A DNA stretch of 64,000 bases from Anaspis maculata (Eukaryota > Arthropoda > Insecta > Coleoptera > Scraptiidae), in contig OX421966.1 of assembly GCA_949128115.1 (NCBI GenBank), positions 32,443,042 through 32,507,041 of the forward strand, given 5' to 3'. Below the pieces are notes generated by a model, which saw only the letters and a program-made list of their open reading frames with translations, did no database searches and was not told where the DNA came from. Position 1 is the stretch's first letter. Each line of letters begins with the position of its first letter. This document shows, piece by piece, positions 10,575 through 20,818 of this stretch. The position numbers were made by a program, and so were the translations under genes.

Positions 10575-12245
10575 AGGTGTCACATTTTCTTGATCCCTAA
10601 AATAATCAGGGACAACATAACATGTGTTTTTCGAAAAACGCCCAGCCCATAACTTTTTTCCTATGAGATACATAGACTTGAATTTTTATGGGTTATTCGA
10701 GAGTAGGGGAGAGTGCCCGACAGTGAGACAAGTCGAACAGTGAGACAAAGGCATTATCAGGTATTTAGAAGGTTATGATTTTGAATGGTCCCGCTCTAAA
10801 TGTGCCTTTTGACACTCCCCAAATATGGCCGATGTCGTTTTGCATCGTGAAGGCACCATCCACGTACAATTTCATTTTGTCCCTTTTTTCCATTAGAATT
10901 GTAAATATAATTTCCAACCAACTTTTTTCATACTGTCCACATTCTTTAGAATACAGAAATAACTATCATACTACATGATTATAACATGCATGTGGTTTGT
11001 TAACAGATAAAACTCTTGTCACTACTTTTCAAGGTTAGGCTCAGAGCACATAATTTGTCTTCTCAGTGCAAATGGCAAACAGTGAGACTCAAGTGAGACT
11101 ATGGGGTTTATTTTTTTCTGGCAACCGTAAGTTAGACGGAAATGGCACTGATGACAGTTAAGAAAAAACAAACGCCACTTGTGCCAAAATCTTGGAGAGG
11201 ATCTATCACAATTTGAACAATCAGGACGCCTCTCCCACTGTTTGTACGCCCGTCCTACTGTTTGCATGGAGCCGTCTCATTGTTTGGCTCAAAGGACAAA
11301 CAGTGAGACAAAAACATCACTTGAAAAAAAAAATTGTAGCACTTTATTCTTGAGAGAACTTTAGTAAAGTGATAAGCTCACGTGAAGCCAAAACATCAAT
11401 TAGCAAGTTGCTTTTAAAAAATCTGCTTTACAATCAATATGCCATTTATTAAAAAAATAATAAAAAAAAGTGTCTCACTGTCGGGCACTCTCCCCTACTT
11501 CCGCTATTTTTTGCATTGTTCATGAAGCTGCTCTCATTTCCGGAAGTAACCGGAAGTGACATCAAGTTTTGAATTTCAAACGGAACAGCCTGTATATTTT
11601 TTGATGTTCGGATAGATTATTTTTTATTGGCACATTGGTGATCTTAAAAATTTTCTATGATGAGAAATGCCGCTTTTATAGTGAATTGAATGTAGTTAAA
11701 TTGTATCACTCAGAGTGGCTGCGACCACAAATAAAAATCTGAAGTGGGAATTTAATTATTATTCATGTCGATTCCAACCGGCAACACTTTTTGTCATAAA
11801 TTATAAACAATCTTCCAACTTCAGATTTATATTTGTGCTCGCAGCCACCTTTGGTGATGATAATTTATCAAATTTCCCTAATATTCAATTCGCTATAAAA
11901 TCGTCATCTTTCATCATAGAGAATTTCCAAGACCACCGCTGTGCTAATAAAAAAAATCTCCATATGAATATTGAAAAATATACAGGGTGTCTCATTTGAA
12001 AATTGAAAGTTGATGTCACTTCCGGTTACTTCCGGGAGTGAGAGTTGCTTTATGATCAACGCGAAAAATAGCAAAAGTGCTGTCAAGTACTGCATAAAAA
12101 TTTCAAATTTATATATCCCATAGGAAAAAAGTTATAGCGGTTTTCAAAAAACACAAGGTATAACTCGTTCGTTTCCATGGTTAGGAATTTTCACTGGCGT
12201 TTTCGAAAAAAAATGAATTTTTGGGATTTATGAATCACCCTGTAT
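10575..12245. mobile_element. Fold-back element interrupted by a TIR element
   Basis: Outer arms (about 10617-10690 and 12080-12165) share CCCATAACTTTTTTCCTATG and its complement. Inner arms (about 11510-11790 and 11810-12075) share the TTCCGGAAGTAACCGG type segment and CCACAAATAAAAATCTGAAG with complements, meeting near 11795. The 10703-11499 TIR element separates the left outer arm from the left inner arm, so it inserted later. Confidence 0.7.
10703..11499. mobile_element. TIR element with repeated CAGTGAGAC motifs
   Basis: The 29-bp ends are perfect inverted copies (AGTAGGGGAGAGTGCCCGAC continuing into AGTGAGACA). Internally, the motif AACAGTGAGAC and its complement occur at about 10737, 11079, 11237, 11254, 11275 and 11298, plus the termini, in both orientations. 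It has no recognisable transposase. The frames inside (10775-10978, 11022-11267, 11179-11364) have no domain. Repeated motifs of this kind are typical of transposase-binding subterminal repeats. Confidence 0.75.
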
Positions 12246-12375
12246 ATTAATTAGAAGTTCAGTGCACACTCAGTTGATAATGTTTATGTAAAAAATGAAT
12301 TTTTGAGATTTATGAATCACCCTGTATATTAATTAGAAGTTCAGTGCACACTCAGTTGATAATGTTTAGTGATTG
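12212..12375 (+). repeat. 82-bp tandem duplication
   Basis: Two near-identical head-to-tail units begin at 12212 and 12294 (AATGAATTTTTGGGATTTAT versus AATGAATTTTTGAGATTTAT). Each contains TCACCCTGTA, the complement of the ACAGGGTGA end, so the terminus of a fold-back element was duplicated. Confidence 0.85.
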
Positions 12376-12582
12376 GTCTATGACAAAACAGTTTCCCAAA
12401 ATCACATCGAATATAAAATAGAGGGCAGCGAACTCCCACTCTTTGACCTTCGACATAACTTCGAGAATAAACGTCATTATTTGTTATGACGTTTATATTT
12501 ATTATATTTTTTATATTTTCCTGGTTCTATTAGCGGATCACTTTGGACTTGGAATGCGAAACTTTTGAGAGATCCTGTATAA

Positions 12583-12621
12583 CTTGCGACGTTTCGTCAG
12601 ACTAACGTCGGCTTCATCTGG
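12583..12621 (-). ncRNA. Degenerate hammerhead-like motif beside Penelope-like element
   Basis: On the - strand CAGATGA (one change from CTGATGA) is followed by a partial stem II (GAC...GTC), then GAAA, the palindrome ACGT and C. It lies about 450 bp downstream of the GIY-YIG remnant in the element's orientation, where terminal hammerheads of Penelope-like elements are known. Stem II is imperfect, so it is likely inactive. Confidence 0.4.
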
Positions 12622-12639
12622 CTAAAATTTATTATAATC

Positions 12640-13150
12640 AGTTCAAAATCATCGCAAGAAAAATAAGAGAGAACTTACCAAATGATATGTTTAAAATGAA
12701 AAAGTTGAATGTGTGAAAATATCAAAAATTGATCAGTAACATAGTATAGATGAAGTTTTTCATAATTAGGTGTAAAGTTGACCCGAGATAAAATAATTTA
12801 GTTCATCACCTAATATTAACACCTCCCAATTCTTGTACACATTACTTATATTTTGTGTGTCAGTTCTGAAATTTATTAAAACAGAAGAATTTATGTTTTT
12901 TTCATAAAAATCGCTAAGGAAACCAATCGTTTTGTGTAATTAATTTCTTGATCTAATATTAATATTTTTAAAATCAAAATAATTGAGACCCAAATATTTT
13001 TCATGCGTAGCTAAAACTGTTAAATTAGTTTTCTATAAATTATGTGTTTTTCAATCATTTTTGATAATATTTATAGGTTTGATAATTTTTTGTTTGGTTT
13101 GACCAATATAATGGTTCGCACAATCAGAACAATTAATTCTTTATAGGGTG
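12640..13150 (-). pseudogene. Penelope-like element, GIY-YIG endonuclease remnant
   Basis: On the - strand the stretch 13131-13093 encodes CSDCANHYIGQTKQ, matching the zinc-like CxxC plus YIGQT signature of the GIY-YIG nuclease at the C terminus of Penelope-like elements. Upstream and downstream the frame is closed by stop codons and frame changes, so only the core motif survives. The orientation agrees with the reverse-transcriptase fragment at 15165-15381, which should precede it. The 13861-14517 fold-back lies between the two. I consider them parts of one broken copy, but they could be two copies. Confidence 0.6.
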
Positions 13151-13860
13151 TTAGATATTGGTTATTACAAACTTTGAGGGATGATTGCCCATCAAAAATA
13201 AGGCCGAATGGAAGAAAAACTCATGGTCCTAAAATTTACTCAAAAAGATACAGGGTGACTTTTTCAATCGGTTTTTCACCGTAACTGTTGGACCGATTTT
13301 ACTCAAATATGAACCAAAGTTTACTCGAATAAGTTTCCATCGAATAATAATACCGCAATTCATCAAAAATTTTCATAGCAGCTAGATAATAGGGAAAGTG
13401 CCCCTTTTTCCTCCCCTATTTTCACCTCCCCTAATTATCTTTCGACATTGTTCATGTTTTCGGATTCTGAATTCAATTTAAAAAAAAAGTTACCTCAGCA
13501 AAAATTTGATTAGAGGCCTCATTTCCGAGATATATGGGTTTGAAACTTTGGAAAACGCCTCAAAATCGCGACTTTCACAGGCCTAAAAATTAAAATCCAA
13601 AAACACTCATAATTCCTCAACTGGAATAAGTTTTTAAGGTGTTTTTAGTTGACTCACTGCCACTTTCTACTAAGAAAGGAGACGTTTTCAGAGAAAAACA
13701 ATTTGGGCTCTGAAAAGTGGCGATTTCCAGATGTTTTCCAAAGTTTAAAATCCAAATAGATATCTCGAAAATAAAGCCTCTAATTAAAAGTTTGCGTGAG
13801 TAATTTTTCCTTCTGGATTGAATGTAGAATCCGAAAACATCAACGATTTCAACAAATAAA

Positions 13861-14517
13861 TATTCTACGTCAAGGAAATAGGAAAATTCAATAAACATGG
13901 GTCGAATAATGCCCCCTTAGACTGGAACCTGATGATTTTTTTTTGCAAATTTCTCCAAAACTTGCCAAGATAAAATGACTCCTTGGGAGGGTAACTTGCC
14001 GAGATAAAATCAATCGCGCTCTAGGGGCTCTAGGTCTCCTAGGGAGCATTTCCAACCCATTTTCATTGGAACGTTTCTTCTTGTTTTTGTCCAAGAAAAC
14101 ACAGTTGGTGTTATTGCTCTGATTTCTGTACTCGGGATTTGGAAAAATTTTCAGGAGAATTTCAGGAAAAGTTTTCTTTGAAGTGGTTTATCTCGAAAAC
14201 GGTGCGTCGAATCGAAATACTACACGAGAACCTTTTTTTCATAAAAAGCCTTGATTTTCCAGATTTCCATAGATGAATTCATCTCCCCTTTGTTGGACGT
14301 CCTTGATGAAATGTGGAAATCTTCCTCACAGCATTACCTCAGACTTATAACATGTAGTGATCAAACCACATTTCGTCATTTTATCTTGGTGAATTTTGGA
14401 GAAATTTGCAAAAAACCATCATCAGGTTTCCCCCTCCAAGGCGCTCTAGCTCCCTTAGGGGGCATTATTCGACCCATGTTTATTGGAACTTTTCTTCCTA
14501 TTTTTTGACGTAGAATA
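13861..14517. mobile_element. Fold-back element, about 130-bp arms
   Basis: The left arm (13861-13990) and right arm (about 14370-14517) are inverted copies. Shared pieces include the CTACGTCAA end, CATGGGTCGAATAATGCCCC and AAATTTCTCCAAAA with complements. The centre is unpaired and non-coding. It separates the two Penelope-like remnants. Confidence 0.75.
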
Positions 14518-15040
14518 AGCTGGTCAAATATTGCGGTCTAATTTCGGGACACCATGTATAAAAATGGAACTGAAAATGGTAATTTTATTGGAACAACAGA
14601 TGTCAGTAAATCATGCAGAGCTAAATTTGCTCAACTTCTAATGGTAGAAAATGGACTACCCATTGCAGTTTACAATGCCAAAAATTTGAAAGTAAAATTT
14701 ACCAATCGTATAAAAAACAGCTTGAATCAAAAGACTATTGGATTGAATCTTTGATTATCGCCCACATGATCAGCCAATAAGAACAACCTAATAAGACCCA
14801 CGTGACTCAGTTTAAGCTATCGATTATTGCATACCAGCAAGTGAAAAGAGCATACTAGGTTTTAGCACCTATACATATTCTACTATACTAGAATGATACA
14901 CTGAAACTACCATTCCTACTAGTAGCCTATTTGAGCGGAAATCAGCAAAATTCAACTCGTGCTTTGTGTTCTATGCGAGCTGAATGTTTTAAATTCCTCA
15001 AATAAACGATCAATCACTTGTTTAGTAGACCCAATATTAT

Positions 15041-15160
15041 ATCTTGGATTGGAGTCAGATAATATCGGGTCTACTTTTCCCTCGTGATTGACACTTGTTT
15101 TCGGGTTGAAACGATTTAACTGAAAAAACACTAAGCACTTGTTGTATTACTATTGAAAAA
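15041..15160 (+). repeat. Dispersed repeat shared with 6885-7005
   Basis: Second copy of the repeat at 6885-7005. It begins near TCAGATAATATCGGGTCTAC. Just upstream (15007-15040) lies a partial inverted match to GGGTCTACTT...GTGATTGAC, so the local sequence can form a hairpin. Confidence 0.6.
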
Positions 15161-15164
15161 CTGT

Positions 15165-15381
15165 AAATCAATATTGGGAATTCAGAAAGAAGTTCCCATG
15201 ATTCCTCAGTTAATGATTGGATCAATTCTGCTGTCACATAAGTAGATACCTTGGTAGATACAGATGTTACATCCAAAGAGATTAATATGTGATTATTAGG
15301 TGGAAGTACAACATCTTCTTCAACAAATCTTTCAGAATTTTGTAAGTAAATTTTCATATTTTTGTTGAAAATTTTGATCAA
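15165..15381 (-). pseudogene. Penelope-like reverse transcriptase fragment
   Basis: The - strand frame reads NSERFVEED, then LPPNNHILISLDVTSVSTKV. This resembles the N-terminal reverse-transcriptase segment of Penelope-like elements, where a flexible loop precedes (V/I)SLDVxSLFTNVP; here the SLFTN part has decayed to SVSTK. The catalytic YVDD block is absent because the copy is truncated. After about residue 70 the frame runs into the dispersed repeat. It is inactive; the family call rests on one conserved block. Confidence 0.5.
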
Positions 15382-15867
15382 TTAAAGCAGACTAGCCAGC
15401 CTCACCGAGCCACAATGTGGTGCCTGGATGTTACCGAATTACCATTATGGGCCGCGAATTTACTTCAATTTTAACGAGTTTTGAGTATATGTTTAAACTT
15501 GAACCAGTTTCGAAATCCCAGTTTGCATACAGTGAAAACTGAGAAGCAGATTTGCAACCGCCTGATGTATTGGCACTTATTGAAATATTGCTCCCGGCAT
15601 TCGTTTCAGCCGATTCACTCTTGAAATTAATTGATAAATAGCGAACTCTATTACAAGATTTATTTCCCCGTATTAAGACATGATTTCATCGAAAGCATGT
15701 CCAAACATTCAATAAAATATTTGGACCACTCAAGTGAAGGACTCGCGAATATTAAGCAATTGTCTTCTATAAACAAGATGCTTATTGGAATAATTTAATC
15801 AATAAAATATAGCTCCTTGAAGTCTTGCACACCAGCACTAGCGGTACACTGCAAAAAAAGTGCACCA

Positions 15868-16011
15868 TTATTCCCTCTCATCGAATGGAATTTCTTCACC
15901 ATCTACATAATATTCACCCTCAGTTGCACCAAGCTCTCTTATCCTATCAAGATTACCTGATAGGTATAGTTGATTTTGTGCGGTGAAAGCGGACGATAAA
16001 CTACCTGGAAT
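15868..16011 (-). CDS. Possible terminal exon of an unrecognised gene
   Basis: On the - strand a canonical acceptor (pyrimidine-rich tract ending CATTCCAG, at 16019-16012) is followed by an open frame of about 47 codons to TAA at 15868. The peptide includes LDRIRELGATEGEYYVDGEE and ends IPFDERE; its acidic, codon-balanced composition looks like genuine protein. An AATAAA on the - strand sits at about 15663, roughly 200 bp past the stop. The exon starts in phase 1, so a preceding exon must lie at higher coordinates; I could not identify one (the nearest donor at about 16142 has a close upstream in-frame stop). I do not recognise the family. It could also be chance. Confidence 0.35.
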   Translation of the reverse strand: MPGSLSSAFTAQNQLYLSGNLDRIRELGATEGEYYVDGEEIPFDERE

Positions 16012-16144
16012 GAGAGGAATGTGAAAAAATATTAAATTCGAATGACATTTGATCAAGGGCAAGTAAATGGATGAGAAATAATTTTTCCTGAGAAAAACAC
16101 AAACTTATCAATATAACATACCTAACCTAAAACCTACCCATACC

Positions 16145-17282
16145 TGTATTACCCGGGAATGCGCAGGAAATTTATGCAAACGCTCAGAAAGAGAGGCAGG
16201 CCTCTGAGCTGGAGTAGAAATTGAATTTTTATCATCATCGGCGGCGGCGATGTGTTTCCTTATTCAGGTGTGCAACTGAAAGTTTTTCGCGATACGTTTA
16301 AAATTTCATTCGGAAAGGTACTTGGTATACAGAAATTATATTGCAGCATCAAAAGAAATTACGGCACTCATTCCTCTTTGGTGCTGTTATAAAAATTAAA
16401 TCAAATTTTCCCCAATAAAGTTTCTCGGATACAAGTTAGCTTTCAAGTTGACCAAGTGAATGTTGCTCCCGTTACATTTCCATGGGCGCCGGGGAGCAGG
16501 ACGAGCAAGGAATAGAATTGCTCTCTTCTTCCGCTCATACATTTTTCATAGGATTCGCTTTTAATTTTTGTTCGGCTCATCATTGCGAACGCGGAAGCCA
16601 ACGCAATAAATTAATTAAATATTCCCAACAATGGAAAGAGACGACGACTTTTCATTATTTGAGTAATTGCTTTACCATTTTTGTCTTTTCCAAGATACGG
16701 CAAAAAAATTGAGGCGCTTCTGGGAAATGCAGCAAGATTTTTCACGACGGCGATAGAGGGGCACTTTTCATATATTTCCGTTCCGAGGGCATCAGCATAA
16801 CGAGGAAAACGTCTCTGTGATGTGGTGCTGGGCTGCTATGCCGGGTCGGTGGGAAAAGTATACAATTTTATTCGTTTTTGTGTGAGCTGTGTAAAACTAT
16901 TCGCGTAATATGGCAGTAATGTTGGCGTGTTATTGCGCTTTAATAATTTAAGTCGGGTTTTATGATCCCCCGAGTTTCGAGTTAGATTCACTTTATGAAA
17001 TGGGCGCAATTCTAAATTGTATTGCAGTGAATTATTCATTGTCCGGATGCGGATGCAGACTCTTTCATGAAATATGTGCTCGAGTATACATTGACAATAA
17101 TTACATTTTCATTCTGCAGATGAGCTGTAATTCGGTATGAAGCATTCACATTGTCAAAAAGGTCCGCTGTGGCCTTTTCCTTATAAAATTCAGAGGTTGA
17201 ATGAAATCCAAAGCTCTTGTTCACCCGTTCAGTCATTTTGTACTAACGATTACCTATCAGTAAAAAATAGAATGGAATATAC
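16145..17282. other. Non-coding sequence, no gene recognised
   Basis: Mixed-composition sequence with GC-richer patches near 16240 and 16490. No frame carries a motif. No palindrome or repeat match was noticed, so it may be single-copy intronic DNA. Confidence 0.35.
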
Positions 17283-17804
17283 TGTTACGTATTTCGCGTA
17301 CGGGTTCGTTTATAATTGAGACGATCGTTTTATAACACACACTATTTATTACTGCGTACTACAATAAATACACGCCAACAATTATTTACGCTTGGAAATA
17401 TCGCATGTACTACGCTTCTATCCGTTCGCTACCACTTCGCATTCCAATTCAATAACTGCTCGTGAGCCGACGATTGATGCCTTATATAGGTCCGACTATT
17501 CATCTCGAATGTTCCATGCGTTTTCCAGCATATTCCACAGTGACCCGGCATTCGATTTCGCGACGACTCCCGAAAAATCCTACACATTTCGCGTATAATT
17601 CTGCCGTGCTCTAGAGCCGGCGCCGCCGCCAAATGGACAGATGTGTCTTGATTGAGCGTTGGGTCTCCCCATGTATTCCAATGCCAAGCCATCACGTATA
17701 CTCTAGAAATGTCCAGAGCTCCGCATTTGTACACTGCAACGCAATGAAAGAGCCTTGAAAGATCGCGTGTTCACCAGAATGCACGGGAATTGCCGCTCGT
17801 GATA
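17283..17804 (-). mobile_element. Gypsy-type 3' LTR (family shared with 43875 and 62363)
   Basis: The + strand begins TGTTACGTATTTCGCGTACG and ends ...GCCGCTCGTGATA, the inverted form of the solo LTR at 43875-44387 (which starts TGTTACGAGCGGCG and ends ACGCGAAATACGTAACA). The terminal TAACA is decayed to GATA at this end. The abutting polypurine tract and pol tail show it is the 3' LTR of a - strand element. Confidence 0.8.
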
Positions 17805-18145
17805 CTGCCCCCCTCTCAAGCCTGTTCGTCCAGAACAGGCTCATCGTTACTCCCCAAGTAACGTGCAAGACGATCAAGGTGGACAACTTTTATCTTGGCT
17901 CTCGGGGCTCACTGGATTCTGTACACGACGTCATTGATTCTCTTGACTACCGTGTACGGTCCTACCCACGACGGATGCAGCTTCGGAGAACTTCCCTTCT
18001 TGGTGCCCTCCAGTGACGCCATCGTGCATCTCCTCCAGGACCTCTTTCACTCTCTTCTTGGGAAGCATCAATTGAACCATCTCCTTTTCCCATCGGGACT
18101 CTCCCAGACTCTCTTCAGCAGCCCATTCTTCGCCCCAGTTTGAGC
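17805..18145 (-). pseudogene. Gypsy pol C-terminal remnant with internal deletion
   Basis: Directly inside the LTR, the complement of CTGCCCCCCTCTC gives the purine run GAGAGGGGGGCAG, a polypurine tract. Next comes the pol tail region (the sequence family of 46331-46530). Near 18001-18010 the sequence jumps to the integrase zinc-finger region (the family of 49800-49935). Comparison with the copy at 46331-50955 shows that roughly 0.85 kb of integrase core is missing at this junction. It is non-functional. Confidence 0.75.
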
Positions 18146-18820
18146 CTCGTTAGTGCGTAGGCATCAAAGTTCGACCATCCGGTGAAGTAGCAGCCAGAGA
18201 GATCTTGTAATGTACACTTATGGGGGAATCCTAACATGTGAGTCTCCCAAACGGCGCCATCTATCAAAGGCATTCCGCGATGCTGTGGTGCCCAGGGAGA
18301 GAAAATAATTTTCAATAATCTAATGAGTAGTCACAAAAATTATCCCAATAATTTCCTTTATAAGAATTGGCTTTAGTTGCAATTGAAAGTTCATCAAATA
18401 ACCCTTCAGGTTCTAGACGTCAAGTAAAGCATTATTTTTATAACGAAGCCACGGAAAAATTATAATGATTAGAAATATAAAGCGACTAGGAAAGCGACGT
18501 TTTTCAAAGAACAGAATGACGCAAGCTCACACAAACACAGCCGCAGAAATTGTTTAAGCCAAATTGAAGATAAACCTTTCTAACGACACGAAAAATACAG
18601 AATAGCTGGAGCCCAAACCCAAGACGTACGAAAACGAAGATAAGACTTGAGTTATAGCCTAGCTACAATAGCAATGACGCACGTAGTGCAATTATTCGAC
18701 TAGAAACTCTGTATCTAAAAGTCCTGGAGTGAAGTGTTTTTTCCCTAAATCGAGGGGCCGCGGGTAAATATAGAAGATAGGGCACGATTCTGCACATCAC
18801 AAAGAGACAAAGAATTTCCC
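18146..18820. other. Non-coding sequence, no gene recognised
   Basis: AT-rich sequence between the Gypsy remnant and the promoter-like segment at 18829. It may be part of another decayed LTR, but no terminus could be identified. Confidence 0.35.
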
Positions 18821-18828
18821 CCAGCTGT

Positions 18829-18880
18829 ATAAAAAAGCGGAGCGTCTTATCCAGGGATCAGAGCAGTTCGAGTAGCGGCA
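18829..18880 (+). promoter_or_regulatory. TATA-box plus initiator, retroelement-like promoter
   Basis: TGTATAAAAAAGCG at about 18827 is followed some 30 bp on by TCAGAGCAGTTCGAG, a match to the arthropod initiator TCAGT/TCAGA at the usual spacing. The downstream sequence is AGCAG/CAGAG-rich, as in the 5' untranslated regions of several insect LTR elements. No coding sequence follows, so this is probably a relic. Confidence 0.45.
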
Positions 18881-18907
18881 GAAGAGGTATCAGAGTCAGT
18901 CAGCATC

Positions 18908-18969
18908 AGAGCAGTATCAGACCAGAGTACAGCAACAAAGAGCAGTATCAGACCAGAGTACAGCAACAA
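18908..18969 (+). repeat. 31-bp tandem duplication
   Basis: Two identical head-to-tail units (AGAGCAGTATCAGACCAGAG continuing TACAGCAACAA) start at 18908 and 18939, downstream of the promoter-like segment. Confidence 0.85.
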
Positions 18970-18991
18970 CCAGTACCGATAGAAGCTAACA

Positions 18992-19018
18992 GTTCCTGCC
19001 GCCTAAGGCGGTAGGAAC
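18992..19018. repeat. GC-rich stem-loop
   Basis: GTTCCTGCCGCC and GGCGGTAGGAAC pair around a TAA loop with one mismatch. It follows the 31-bp duplication and would lie in the leader of any transcript from the 18829 promoter. Confidence 0.7.
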
Positions 19019-19019
19019 A

Positions 19020-19829
19020 AGTGAAAGTATCGAAAATGTGCCTCGAACCATCTTGCACTCACTTTGGTATGTACTTTGTACACTCAACCTTTTTAAACTG
19101 AAAATTGGACTGAATTAGTCTCTTCGTATGGTGTTTGTAGAATTGTGATTTATGAATGTTATTATTTCCATACCATGTTTTGTACCAAATTATTACCACT
19201 CGAAACTACGGTCAAAGTTGTAATGTCAACTTTTTAACCAAGCTTAATTGCCTCTAGTCTTTATTTTTATTCACCCCTTTTGTATATTTTCTTTCTTGGT
19301 ACTCAATAGATATTTTATTTTGTTTCCATTTGTTTTTCCTGACAAACGAACCCGCGATGCCCAACAAAGGCCAGGTCAATACTAATGATTCCCTTGTTTC
19401 AAGTCATAATTGTGACGGGGTAAAAATCCCGGCCCCATTATAATGCCATAACCCAAAGTACAGACAGCTAAGGAATATAATACGAAACACGTGAAGCCAC
19501 ACCGTCTCCAGGAGCATCGACGGTAGAAGTGTACACTCGTAAACTCGAGCCGGTAGAACAATGTTAGAAATATCACAAACAGGCAAATAACTGCGCCTTT
19601 TAGGCCCGGTTAACCTGCCGGATAGAGTTATGCGGAACAAATCCGGAAAAGGGAATCCGGAGTTATGAAGGATCATAGCGGACCCAGCAATTGTAATAAA
19701 ACAACCACTACCACAACAATGCAATGACAATGTGAATTCGACTACTCAATTTGGAAGGGTCGTCCGATTTTAATGTCCGCACTGATGGTACCTACATCTA
19801 AAAACAATGTCGAAAAATTATAACATAAA
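19020..19829. other. Non-coding sequence, no gene recognised
   Basis: No coding feature is supported. TGTGACGGGGTAAAAATCCC at about 19409 resembles a retroelement terminus, but no matching second end was found. Confidence 0.3.
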
Positions 19830-20818
19830 TACAGGGTGATCACGAAATGGCGCGCAGTATGTGATATACAGAATTTTCCATTAAGCCCATAAAAGATAAT
19901 ATAAAAGTTCCTCAGTTCTTTATACTGAGTTTTTTTTTAATATCTATATACCTAAGTTTATTCTTTTTATTTACCTTTGAATCTGTTTAGTATCCTTTGT
20001 AGACAGCAGCCCAATGTGTTGGGAAGGTGTAATTTATTGTTTTAAATAAATTTCTATATATATATTTGAAAAGATTTTACCAACCAAATTTCTTGGCAGA
20101 AACCGTGTGACCATCTGCCCTACATCGGTTGAAAGATCAACTGAATGGTTTGGAGGCACTGTTAAAAAATAATGATTTTCGAGGATTCTGACTCACCTTG
20201 TATTATAGTAAATAAAAATTCAATACACATCCAGCTGTTGATATTGTTGATATCTCATAATTCTGTCACCAAAACAGTTCACTAAAATACAGCGTGTTCA
20301 ACAATGATTGTCCTTGCCGCCTTTTAAAAATAGCGATTGCAAATGGCCTGTGCCGCTTTAATGAAGTTGTTTTGAGATCCGTAGTAACGAAATCGATAGA
20401 CGTCACGTCAAGCTGACTGATACTTATAAAATTTAAGGTTGACAGTGATGACTGTGACTGCTGGACGCTGGTAAATAGTGAACAAGCGGAACGGAACGAT
20501 ATAATGGACCAGCCGTCAATGCCGTCACTGTTAACCTTAAATTTTATATCCGTCAGTTTGACGTGACGTCTATCAATTTCGTTACTACGGATCTCAAAAT
20601 AACTTCTCAAAAGGCGGCAAGGACAATCATTGCTGCGCTGTATTGTACTGTGTTGAAATAACGAAACTAGACTAAGGATTCGGAGGTCCAAATTGAAATT
20701 CTTCATAACTCCGAAAATAAAAGTAAAAGAATTTTTTTTATATTTTTTTTGTGGGCTTCATGGAAATTTTCATAGATCGTAGTACTGTTTTGGTGAGCCA
20801 CTTCGTGATCACCATGTA
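19830..20818. mobile_element. TIR element (TACAGGGTGATCACGAAATG) with nested MITE
   Basis: The left end TACAGGGTGATCACGAAATG is matched by the right end GCCACTTCGTGATCACCATGTA (imperfect inverted repeat of about 22 bp). Part of the interior resembles a retroposon tail (20040-20060, ATAAATTTCTATATATATAT). A separate fold-back occupies 20287-20645. There is no transposase. Confidence 0.65.
20287..20645. mobile_element. Fold-back MITE, about 150-bp arms
   Basis: Left (20287-20440) and right (about 20520-20645) arms are inverted copies. Shared pieces include AACAATGATTGTCCTTGCCG, ACTACGGATCTCAAAA and ACGTCACGTCAA with complements. The centre is about 70 bp. It lies inside the 19830-20818 element. 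The long - strand frame here reads through the palindrome and is not a gene. Confidence 0.8.

Noticed and set aside
19382..19730. Open frames on the - strand near a TGTGACGGGG motif as a retroelement ORF
   Set aside because: No retroviral-type motif and no paired terminus for the motif were found.
20266..20706. 146-codon frame on the - strand
   Set aside because: It reads through both arms of a fold-back element; there is no domain.
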